Shown: one piece after another, positions 15,470 through 22,032 of the stretch | Numbering within the stretch: position 1 is the stretch's first letter | How the letters are laid out: every line of letters starts with the position of its first letter | Assembly: GCA_047602645.1 (NCBI GenBank) | Contig: JASGGU010000062.1 | Location: 1 to 23,305, forward strand | DNA length: 23,305 bases | Direction: 5' to 3' | Source: JAEYFP01 sp047602645 | GTDB taxonomy: Bacteria; Bacillota; Clostridia; Lachnospirales; Lachnospiraceae | Position numbers and translations under genes: made by a program | Notes under the pieces: generated by a model | Told to the model about the DNA's origin: nothing | Databases searched by the model: none | The model's input: the letters and a program-made list of their open reading frames with translations, nothing else

Positions 15470-16588
15470 TTAAAGTACGTAACGCTCGTTCTTTTCCACA
15501 ACAATTTTGATTTCACCCTCTCCTTTAAAATAGGAGTTGGCCCGAATCGTATCCCTGCTTTCCACAATACAATTCTCAATATGCGTGTTATCTCCGATGT
15601 AGACATCGTTCAGAATAATGGAATTTTTGATCACACAGTTGTTTCCTACGAACACCTTCTTGAAAATGACAGAATCCTCCACGGTGCCGTTAATGATGGA
15701 CCCACTGGAAATCAAGCTGTTCCTGACATTAGAGCCGACATTGTATTTCGCCGGAGGCAAATCATCCACCTTCGAATAAATATCAGGATACTGCCTGAAA
15801 AAATAATCTCTGACCGAAGGCTTTAGGAAATCCATATTAGTCCGGTAATAATCCTCCACCGACGCAATGTTGCTCCAATAGTCCTTTGTCTTATAAGCAT
15901 AAATTTTTTTAATATTTTTGTACCGGATCAGAACGTCCCTTACGAAATCGAAACGATCCTCCTCCGCACACTTTTCGATCAGCTCAATGAGCTGCCTTCT
16001 CCTGATCACATAAATTCCGCATGAAATCGTATTGGATTTAGCGACCATCGGCTTTTCATCAAACTCCTCAATGCGGAAATCCTCGTTCAGCTTGATAATA
16101 CCGTACCGCTCAGCCTCTTCGTTCTCCTCGATATCCTTGCAGACAACTGTGATGTCCGCCTTCTTTTCGATATGATATTCGAGAACCTTATTGTAATCCA
16201 TTTTGTATACACCGTCGCCGGATACAATGACCACATACGGCTCATGGCTTTTTTTCAGGAAAGACAAATTTTGGTAGATTGCATCAGCCGTGCCCCTGTA
16301 CCAGAAACTGTTATCCACGGTCACTGTTGGTGTAAATACGAACAGACCGCCCTGCTTGCGCCCGAAATCCCACCATTTAGAAGAACTCAAATGCTCGTTT
16401 AAACTTCTTGCATTATACTGGGTCAGCACACCGACTCTGGCAATATGGGAATTGGACATATTGCTCAGCGCAAAATCAATGCTCCGGTAGCTGCCTGCAA
16501 CGGGCATCGCGGCAATTGCCCGTTTCTGCGAAAGCTCCTTCATCCTGAAACTATTTCCTCCTGCCAAAATAAATCCGATTGCCCTCAC
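15470..16588 (-). CDS. glgD: GlgD, regulatory subunit of glucose-1-phosphate adenylyltransferase
   Basis: GlgD pairs with GlgC to make ADP-glucose from glucose 1-phosphate and ATP for glycogen synthesis; in studied Firmicutes the hetero-oligomer is more active than GlgC alone. The 372-residue protein has a nucleotidyltransferase domain (~1-240) and left-handed beta-helix repeats (~285-360). Catalytic signatures are altered as in the GlgD family. The glycine-rich loop is LAGGNSFRM instead of GGxGxRL. The KPA segment is changed, and GDGVYK (124-129) replaces GDHIYK. DEKP (177-180) is kept. The GTG start overlaps the glgC stop by 4 bases (GTGA) with no good Shine-Dalgarno, so translation probably depends on glgC. 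Confidence 0.93.
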   Translation of the reverse strand: MRAIGFILAGGNSFRMKELSQKRAIAAMPVAGSYRSIDFALSNMSNSHIARVGVLTQYNARSLNEHLSSSKWWDFGRKQGGLFVFTPTVTVDNSFWYRGTADAIYQNLSFLKKSHEPYVVIVSGDGVYKMDYNKVLEYHIEKKADITVVCKDIEENEEAERYGIIKLNEDFRIEEFDEKPMVAKSNTISCGIYVIRRRQLIELIEKCAEEDRFDFVRDVLIRYKNIKKIYAYKTKDYWSNIASVEDYYRTNMDFLKPSVRDYFFRQYPDIYSKVDDLPPAKYNVGSNVRNSLISSGSIINGTVEDSVIFKKVFVGNNCVIKNSIILNDVYIGDNTHIENCIVESRDTIRANSYFKGEGEIKIVVEKNERYVL

Positions 16589-17859
16589 CGTTCATCACCC
16601 GCCTTAATCAATGTTTTTCCGCTGGCTAACAAGCCATTTTCATAATCCGGCGCTTCTGTTCTGCCGGATACGATACTGTTCTTACCAATCGTAATTCCCT
16701 CCGGTATTACGGTATTCTCACCGACGGTCACGATGCCATGCGCATAAATATGCGGGTCCGTCTCATTTTCCGCCTCATCGCCCGCGCCCAGCGTCACCCG
16801 GTCATGAATCATCGCATTCTCGGCAACAATCGCTTTATTCAGCACGCAGCCCTCACCGATTACCACCTCGTTCATAATGATGGAATCCCGAATCACCGTA
16901 TCCTTTCCAACCGTGACACCGCAGCCGATAACGGAATTATATACCTTTCCGTAAATATTTGTACCCTCGCCGATGATGCTTTTTTCCACGACACTGTCAC
17001 CCGATATGTATTGCGGCGGCAGCATGTCACTCTTTGTATAGATCTTCCAGTATTCCTCATATAAATTGAATTCCGGGATGATATCGATCAGCTCCATATT
17101 GGCCTCCCAATAAGAATCCAGTGTACCGACATCCTTCCAATAGCCGTTATATTCATAAGCAAACAGCCTTCCCCCGCCCTCATGGCAATGCGGAATGATG
17201 TGTTTGCCGAAATCCAGAGCCGGCTGCTCGGATTTTTCGATCAGCGCCTCTTTGAGTATTTTCCAGTTGAAAATATAGATTCCCATCGATGCCAGATTAC
17301 TCCTTGGGTTGTCCGGCTTTTCCTCGAATTCCGTAATCTTTCTGTTTTCATCGGTAATCACGATGCCAAAACGCTTTGCCTCTTCATACGGCACAGGCAT
17401 GGCTGCAATCGTAACATCTGCATGATTGGCTTTATGAAAATCAAGCATGACTTCATAATCCATTTTATAAATATGATCACCGGAAAGAATCAATACATAC
17501 TCCGGGTTAAACATTTCCATATAGTTAATATTCTGATAAATGGCATTTGCGGTTCCCGTATACCACTCACTGTTACCGCTCCTCTCATACGGAGGAAGCA
17601 CGGTCACGCCGCCGATGTTCCTGTCCAGATCCCACGGAATACCGATGCCGATATGGGTGTTCAGGCGAAGCGGCTGATACTGCGTCAGTACACCGACCGT
17701 ATCGATGCCTGAATTGATACAATTGCTGAGCGGGAAATCGATAATCCTGTATTTCCCTCCGAAAGATACTGCAGGTTTTGCTACCTTTGATGTCAATATG
17801 CCCAGTCTGCTTCCCTGACCGCCTGCCAGCAACATCGCAATCATTTCTTTCTTAATCAC
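16585..17859 (-). CDS. glgC: GlgC, catalytic glucose-1-phosphate adenylyltransferase
   Basis: Forms ADP-glucose, the committed step of bacterial glycogen synthesis. The 424 residues carry the full set of catalytic motifs: LAGGQGSRL (11-19), KPAVSFGGKYRIIDFPLSN (28-46), GDHIYKMDY (127-135) with the metal-binding Asp128, and EEKP (179-182) for glucose-1-phosphate. A left-handed beta-helix with hexapeptide-like repeats follows (~295-390). The GTG start has GAGGTGA 4-5 nt upstream. It is first in the glgC-glgD operon under a clear promoter. Glycogen synthase and branching enzyme are not in the window. Confidence 0.96.
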   Translation of the reverse strand: MIKKEMIAMLLAGGQGSRLGILTSKVAKPAVSFGGKYRIIDFPLSNCINSGIDTVGVLTQYQPLRLNTHIGIGIPWDLDRNIGGVTVLPPYERSGNSEWYTGTANAIYQNINYMEMFNPEYVLILSGDHIYKMDYEVMLDFHKANHADVTIAAMPVPYEEAKRFGIVITDENRKITEFEEKPDNPRSNLASMGIYIFNWKILKEALIEKSEQPALDFGKHIIPHCHEGGGRLFAYEYNGYWKDVGTLDSYWEANMELIDIIPEFNLYEEYWKIYTKSDMLPPQYISGDSVVEKSIIGEGTNIYGKVYNSVIGCGVTVGKDTVIRDSIIMNEVVIGEGCVLNKAIVAENAMIHDRVTLGAGDEAENETDPHIYAHGIVTVGENTVIPEGITIGKNSIVSGRTEAPDYENGLLASGKTLIKAGDER

Positions 17860-17919
17860 GTAATCACCTCTTGCTTATCATTGTTGATTCTCTGAATTAC
17901 CTCTATCATATCTATCGAC

Positions 17920-17948
17920 ATTATATCATAAAATTTTGTAAAAGTGAA
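17920..17948 (-). promoter_or_regulatory. Promoter of glgC-glgD
   Basis: Minus strand TTCACT (17943-17948), 17 bp, perfect TATAAT (17920-17925), with TGA directly before the -10. The leader is about 55 nt. Confidence 0.78.
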
Positions 17949-18052
17949 CAAAAACATGTGGGTGTTTTATTATTTTTTGCACAAATTATACATATTCCAA
18001 TTTTCTTGTATTCCTTTTATATGTTTTGCATATATATAAATTGTATTGTGCT

Positions 18053-18158
18053 AACGGCTCAGCCTTCAACGTTGCGAAGTTAAAATTGCGTTTCCATAGC
18101 AATTTTGTGAGAACTGCAGGCAAACTTGGCAACAGTTCTTGTGTTTTTGTTTTTTTTA
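18053..18158 (+). ncRNA. Structured RNA candidate: small RNA or attenuator-like murC leader
   Basis: Three complementarities nest here. GTTGCGAAGTT (18071-18081) pairs 10 of 11 with AACTTGGCAAC (18123-18133). Inside it, AAAATTGC (18082-18089) pairs perfectly with GCAATTTT (18099-18106). AGAACTG (18110-18116) pairs with CAGTTCT (18133-18139) and is followed by a T-rich run to 18157, like an intrinsic terminator. The 3' arm of the outer helix lies in the loop of the terminator hairpin, so the two could exclude each other or form a pseudoknot. I recognise no known riboswitch; T-box and c-di-GMP signatures are absent. The upstream promoter is unclear (TATAAA at 18035-18040 with a poor -35). Confidence 0.4.
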
Positions 18159-18167
18159 GTCTATTAT
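18139..18167 (+). promoter_or_regulatory. Candidate murC promoter
   Basis: TTGTGT (18139-18144), 17 bp, TATTAT (18162-18167), giving a start near 18174 and a 55-nt leader. The -35 is weak (3/6), and the element overlaps the T-run of the hairpin candidate, so the T-run may be spacer rather than terminator. Confidence 0.4.
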
Positions 18168-18228
18168 TAGGGACGTACTTATTTTTTCGTTCAGCAATCC
18201 AAAATAATTTTAACAGGAAGTGCAGATT

Positions 18229-19608
18229 ATGTATCTAATTAATTTTAAGGAGCCTATCCATGTCCATTTTATCGGGATCGGCGGCATCAGCATGAGCGGA
18301 CTTGCCGAGATCCTGCTGGAAGAGGGCTTTCGTATTTCCGGCTCCGATTCCAAGGTCTCCGCGCTTACGGAACTGCTCGAAAGCAAAGGGGCTACTCTAT
18401 TTTATGGACAACGTGCCTCAAATATTCGGGATGACGTGGATTTAGTTGTTTATACGGCTGCCATTAAAAAAGAAAATCCGGAATTAAATGAGGTCGTGCA
18501 AAGAGAACTTCCGATGCTGACACGTGCTCAGCTGCTCGGTCAGATCATGAAAAACTATGGCGTTCCAATCGCGATTTCCGGTACACATGGAAAAACAACG
18601 ACGACCTCTATGGTCTCTTCGGTCCTGCTTGCCGCAGATTTGGACCCGACGATTTCGGTCGGCGGGATTCTGAAAGAAATCAGCGGAAATATCCGTATCG
18701 GAAAATCGGACTTTTTTGTAACGGAAGCCTGCGAATATACAAACAGCTTTTTAAGCTTTTTCCCCAAAATCGGCATTATCTTGAATATAGAAGAGGATCA
18801 TCTGGATTTCTTTAAGGATTTGGCCGACATCCGCAGCTCCTTCAGAAGCTTCGCACAGCTTCTTCCGGCAGACGGCCTGCTCATCATCAATGCCGACATC
18901 GAACATTACGAGGAAATCACGCAGGGGCTTGCCTGCCGTGTGCTTACTTTCGGCATGAAGGAGTCTGCCGATTACCATGCGGAGCAGATCGCCTATGACG
19001 AAAACGCATGCGCTTCGTTTACGGCTGTGGGAAATGCCGGAGAAATCGGCCGGATGACCCTTCATGTTCCCGGCATTTACAATGTCACGAACGCACTCGC
19101 CGCGATTGCACTTGCCGATGATTTATCTGTCACACCCGAAATTATGCAAAAAGGCTTTGATACCTTTCACGGAACGGACCGGCGGTTTGAATATAAAGGC
19201 AAGATCGGAGGCGTGACCATCATTGACGATTATGCCCATCATCCGACGGAAATTCGTGCGACATTGAATGCCGCAAGAAATTATCCGCATAAAAAAATCT
19301 GGTGCGTATTCCAGCCGCACACGTATACAAGAACGAAAGCTTTTTTTCAGGATTTTGCGGAGGCGCTTTCACTCGCGGATCAGGTTATCCTTGCGGACAT
19401 CTATGCGGCCAGAGAAACGGATACGCTCGGGATCAGTTCAAAGGATTTGGCGGAGGCGATTGACGAAAACGGAACGGAAGCCCATTATTTTCCGTCTTTT
19501 GATGAAATAGAAAATTATTTATTGCAAAATTGTATTCACGGCGACCTGTTGATAACTATGGGCGCGGGAGATATCGTAAAAGTGGGCGAAAACCTGCTTG
19601 GCAAATAG
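18229..19608 (+). CDS. murC: MurC, UDP-N-acetylmuramate-L-alanine ligase
   Basis: MurC adds the first amino acid, L-alanine, to UDP-N-acetylmuramate in peptidoglycan precursor synthesis, using ATP. The 459 residues begin with the Rossmann-type substrate domain (HFIGIGGISMSGLA, 13-26). The central ATPase domain has P-loop SGTHGKTTTT (117-126) and the EACEYTNSF and NIEEDHLDFF segments. The C-terminal domain carries DDYAHHPTEI and WCVFQPHTYTR. All are typical of MurC rather than MurD, E or F. The frame extends back to a GTG at 18220, but AGGAAG sits 8 nt before the ATG at 18229. It appears to be a single gene; no other cell wall genes are beside it. Confidence 0.97.
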   Translation: MYLINFKEPIHVHFIGIGGISMSGLAEILLEEGFRISGSDSKVSALTELLESKGATLFYGQRASNIRDDVDLVVYTAAIKKENPELNEVVQRELPMLTRAQLLGQIMKNYGVPIAISGTHGKTTTTSMVSSVLLAADLDPTISVGGILKEISGNIRIGKSDFFVTEACEYTNSFLSFFPKIGIILNIEEDHLDFFKDLADIRSSFRSFAQLLPADGLLIINADIEHYEEITQGLACRVLTFGMKESADYHAEQIAYDENACASFTAVGNAGEIGRMTLHVPGIYNVTNALAAIALADDLSVTPEIMQKGFDTFHGTDRRFEYKGKIGGVTIIDDYAHHPTEIRATLNAARNYPHKKIWCVFQPHTYTRTKAFFQDFAEALSLADQVILADIYAARETDTLGISSKDLAEAIDENGTEAHYFPSFDEIENYLLQNCIHGDLLITMGAGDIVKVGENLLGK

Positions 19609-19609
19609 G

Positions 19610-19781
19610 TTGTCCACAAAATCCACAGTTTTTTGCTCATTGTAAGCAAAAAAATAACTGTGGATTTTAAATTTACATAACTTTTTCACTTTATTTTGCT
19701 GACGTACAAAACATCGAACTTTAATAAAATAGCAGGTGTTCTGAGAAGGACTTTCCATCCACACTTTCCACATTGTCCACA
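19610..19781. promoter_or_regulatory. Cluster of six DnaA-box-like nonamers upstream of helicase-loading genes
   Basis: Plus-strand nonamers are TTGTCCACA (19610-19618) and AAATCCACA (19619-19627), then CCATCCACA, CTTTCCACA and TTGTCCACA (19755-19763, 19764-19772, 19773-19781). An inverted TGTGGATTT lies at 19659-19667. The first two and the last three abut exactly, in 9-base steps. TTATCCACA is the classical DnaA box, and TTGTCCACA is the preferred form in Streptomyces and mycobacteria. The cluster fills the gap between murC and the dnaB-like/dnaI-like operon. DnaA binding is inferred. Confidence 0.6.
19618..19668 (+). repeat. Large inverted repeat containing DnaA-box-like arms
   Basis: AAAATCCACAGTT (19618-19630) is the perfect complement of AACTGTGGATTTT (19656-19668), a 13-bp stem. 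A second helix, TTTTGCT / AGCAAAA, closes a 7-base loop inside, with a 4-base bulge on the 3' side. It starts 10 bases after the murC stop and may also serve as its terminator, although the following T-run is weak. Confidence 0.75.
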
Positions 19782-19850
19782 ATCTTGCGAAGCCGCAATT
19801 TTACTGGCTTTTTTACAAAAATTAGTCTTCTTTTTTTCAGCGGGGTGTGC

Positions 19851-19856
19851 TATAAT
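19851..19856 (+). promoter_or_regulatory. -10 element of the dnaB-like/dnaI/prs operon promoter
   Basis: A perfect TATAAT preceded by TGC (extended -10) lies 38 bases before the first ATG of the operon. The -35 region at 17 bp is poor (TTCTTT). The DnaA-box-like cluster ends about 70 bases upstream. Confidence 0.65.
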
Positions 19857-19893
19857 TCATCTTACTTAAAATATAAGAGAAATGGGTGAGAAT

Positions 19894-20994
19894 ATGAATC
19901 AGATTACGCTTTGCGGCAATTGCTATTCTGATGCGACAATTGTGTCCAATCAGTTCATTGATGACTATATGCGTGATGCAAATGATGCTCAGATCAAGAT
20001 TTATCTGCATTTACTGCGCTGCATGAACGGAAATATGCCCGTTTCTGTTTCTTCGATCGCGGATTGCTTCAATTACACAGAAAAGGATGTTGTGCGTGCT
20101 TTAAAATATTGGGAAAAGCAGCATCTGCTTTCCTTGACATTTAACGGCTCCAAACAGCTCACGGCAATTAAGCTGCTGCCCATGTCAAAGCAGGAAGAGG
20201 ACAAGACACAGACGGCTGTCCAGCTTGCTTTAGAAGCGCCTGCGCCTGCCATACAGGAACGCGAGGTTTCGTCCAAGGTATTCAAGCTTCCCGGGAAGCC
20301 TGCATATTCTCTGGACAGGCTTTCTGCATTTCAAAGCCAGCCGGATATTTCCCAGCTTCTTTTTATCGCGGAGCAATATTTAAATAAGACCTTGAGCAGC
20401 ACGGAAATATCTTCTATACTATATATGTATGATTCTCTTGGCTTTAGTGCCGATCTGATTGAATATTTGATTGAATATTGTGTCAATAATAAGAAAAAAA
20501 GTATTCGTTTTATTGAAACAGTTGCAGTTTCATGGGCTTGTGCAGGTGTACATACCGTAGAAGAGGCCAAAATACGTACGTCCAGCTTTCCGAAGGAAGT
20601 CTACGAGGTTTTCAAGGCGTTCGGTATTAACGGCAGGAATCCGGTCGAGCCGGAAATCGCTTATGTACGCAAATGGACGGATTCGTTCGGTTTTAGCGCT
20701 GATATAATTTCGGAGGCATGCAGCCGTACGATCATGGCGATCCATAGTCCGAGCTTTGAATATACCGATACGATTTTAACGAACTGGTCCGAATCCGGAG
20801 TCCGGCTGTTATCTGATATCGAACAGCAGGATGAGCAGTTCCGCAGCACAAAGGCAACAGTCAAAAACATTGCTTCCGCAAAGGGCACCGTATCTGTCAA
20901 TGCAAAGGAGCATGTAACACCGAATAAATTTAACAATTTTTCTCAACGCACTTATAATTACTCTGAATTAGAGCGTGAAATACTCAGCAACTGA
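19894..20994 (+). CDS. DnaB/DnaD-domain replication initiation (helicase-loading) protein
   Basis: A primosome-type protein of 366 residues. It has an N-terminal winged-helix (DDBH1-like) domain (~1-95), a linker rich in Glu, Lys and Ala, and two DnaB_2/DDBH2 repeats (~155-222 and ~236-305). The second repeat holds the YxxxIxxxW signature intact (YTDTILTNW, 290-298); in the first it is degenerate (FIETVAVSW, 206-214). The C-terminal tail (TYNYSELEREIL) is typical of the family. One DDBH1 plus two DDBH2 domains resembles Bacillus DnaB more than DnaD, and the dnaI-like gene follows, as in the Bacillus dnaB-dnaI pair. Probable role: loading the replicative helicase at the origin or restart sites. 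ATG 19894 has GGGTGA 4-5 nt upstream; an in-frame ATG at 19882 has a weaker site. Confidence 0.87.
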   Translation: MNQITLCGNCYSDATIVSNQFIDDYMRDANDAQIKIYLHLLRCMNGNMPVSVSSIADCFNYTEKDVVRALKYWEKQHLLSLTFNGSKQLTAIKLLPMSKQEEDKTQTAVQLALEAPAPAIQEREVSSKVFKLPGKPAYSLDRLSAFQSQPDISQLLFIAEQYLNKTLSSTEISSILYMYDSLGFSADLIEYLIEYCVNNKKKSIRFIETVAVSWACAGVHTVEEAKIRTSSFPKEVYEVFKAFGINGRNPVEPEIAYVRKWTDSFGFSADIISEACSRTIMAIHSPSFEYTDTILTNWSESGVRLLSDIEQQDEQFRSTKATVKNIASAKGTVSVNAKEHVTPNKFNNFSQRTYNYSELEREILSN

Positions 20995-21046
20995 CGGACG
21001 GGTGCCGGTAAGGCGTCTGATCCGCAGGATCAATAAGGAGATTTCC

Positions 21047-22021
21047 ATGGCACTCAGCAATACGCAGTATGATGCAATCATGCGGACCTATGAAGAAACA
21101 AAATTTCAGAACAGACATCTGCAGGAGGAGCATCGCGACGAAGTGTACGATTTAATTCCTGAATACAAGGCACTTGATTCCACCATCGCTTCCCTGTCGG
21201 TTGAACAGGGAAAGAAGCTTATTATGGGGGATTCCGATGCCTTATTTTCGTTGCGCGCGGATTTGAAGAAGCTGACCGCCCGAAAAAAACAGCTGTTGCA
21301 GGAATACGGATTTCCGAATGACTATCTCGCACCGATCTATACGTGTCAGGACTGTAAGGATACCGGATACATCGAAGGCAGAAAATGCCACTGCCTCCGG
21401 CAGGCCATCATACATGTGCTCTATGCACAGTCCAATATCGAATCCGTTCTTGACAATGAAAACTTTGATAACCTTTCTTATGAATATTATAATGATTCTG
21501 AAGTTCCTCTCATGCGTACCATTATTGCAGACTGCAAGGCATTTGCGGCAAATTTCGACCAGACCTGTGACAATCTTTTGTTTTACGGGGCTGTCGGTGT
21601 CGGAAAAACCTATCTGACTAATTGTATTGCCAAGGAATTATTGGAAACAGGACATTCCGTTATCTACTTTACATCCTTTCAATTATTTGATACACTGGCA
21701 AAGTATGTGTTCCGCTCCTCTGATTCGGCTCCGGATATCGCCGATATTCACGAGGATATTTTTTCCTGTGATTTATTGATCATCGATGATCTTGGTACGG
21801 AGACGACCAATTCTTTCGTCTCTTCCCAATTATTTCTTCTTTTAAATGAACGGGATCTGCGCAAAAAATCTACGATCATCTCGACAAATTTATCTCTGGA
21901 AATGCTTGCAAGCCGATATTCCGAAAGAAATTTTTCAAGAATTTTCGGCAATTATAAAATGATCAAACCGGAAATACAGGATATCCGTATTAAAAAGAAA
22001 AAGCTGAAGAACAGAAAGTGA
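21047..22021 (+). CDS. dnaI: DnaI/DnaC-like AAA+ helicase loader
   Basis: An AAA+ ATPase that binds the replicative helicase and helps load it. The 324-residue protein starts with a helical helicase-interaction domain (~1-90). It has a Zn-binding cluster, C100/C103 and C114/C116, as in Bacillus DnaI. The AAA+ core has Walker A GAVGVGKT (181-188), Walker B LLIIDDLG (243-250) and sensor 1 STIISTNLS (275-283). Arginines in the RYSERNFSRIF box (290-300) probably include the finger. The basic tail is KKKKLKNRK. The frame is open upstream to 20975, but AAGGAG lies 6 nt before the ATG at 21047. The gene follows the DnaB-like gene by 52 bases, and its stop precedes the prs ATG by 11 bases. IstB-type transposition helpers are similar, but the Zn cluster and neighbours favour DnaI. 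Confidence 0.91.
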   Translation: MALSNTQYDAIMRTYEETKFQNRHLQEEHRDEVYDLIPEYKALDSTIASLSVEQGKKLIMGDSDALFSLRADLKKLTARKKQLLQEYGFPNDYLAPIYTCQDCKDTGYIEGRKCHCLRQAIIHVLYAQSNIESVLDNENFDNLSYEYYNDSEVPLMRTIIADCKAFAANFDQTCDNLLFYGAVGVGKTYLTNCIAKELLETGHSVIYFTSFQLFDTLAKYVFRSSDSAPDIADIHEDIFSCDLLIIDDLGTETTNSFVSSQLFLLLNERDLRKKSTIISTNLSLEMLASRYSERNFSRIFGNYKMIKPEIQDIRIKKKKLKNRK

Positions 22022-22032
22022 GGTCAGGCATC

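Larger units (their letters stand above)
17860..18228. other. Divergent intergenic region between glgC and murC
   Basis: This 369-bp gap marks the point where all genes switch from minus to plus. It holds the glgC promoter, a very AT-rich stretch (~17960-18045), a structured-RNA candidate with a T-run (18053-18158) and a possible murC promoter. Short open frames here lack ribosome sites and recognisable protein features, so I call none of them. Confidence 0.7.

Noticed and set aside
16310..16330. TTATCCACG inside glgD as a DnaA box
   Set aside because: A single near-match in coding sequence is expected by chance.
18053..18158. T-box or c-di-GMP riboswitch upstream of murC
   Set aside because: The T-box antitermination core and the GEMM motif are both missing, so no known class is claimed.
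17871..18238. Two overlapping plus-strand open frames of about 70 codons between glgC and murC
   Set aside because: They have no ribosome sites, odd composition, and overlap the glgC promoter or the hairpin region. No recognisable protein features.
19609..19893. The DnaA-box-like cluster as the chromosomal origin itself
   Set aside because: dnaA and dnaN are absent, I see no clear DnaA-trio or unwinding element, and coding-strand skew on the right side is only neutral. Kept as a regulatory or titration site.
21047..22021. IstB-type transposition helper
   Set aside because: No transposase is nearby, the Cys cluster fits DnaI, and the partner upstream is a helicase-loading protein.
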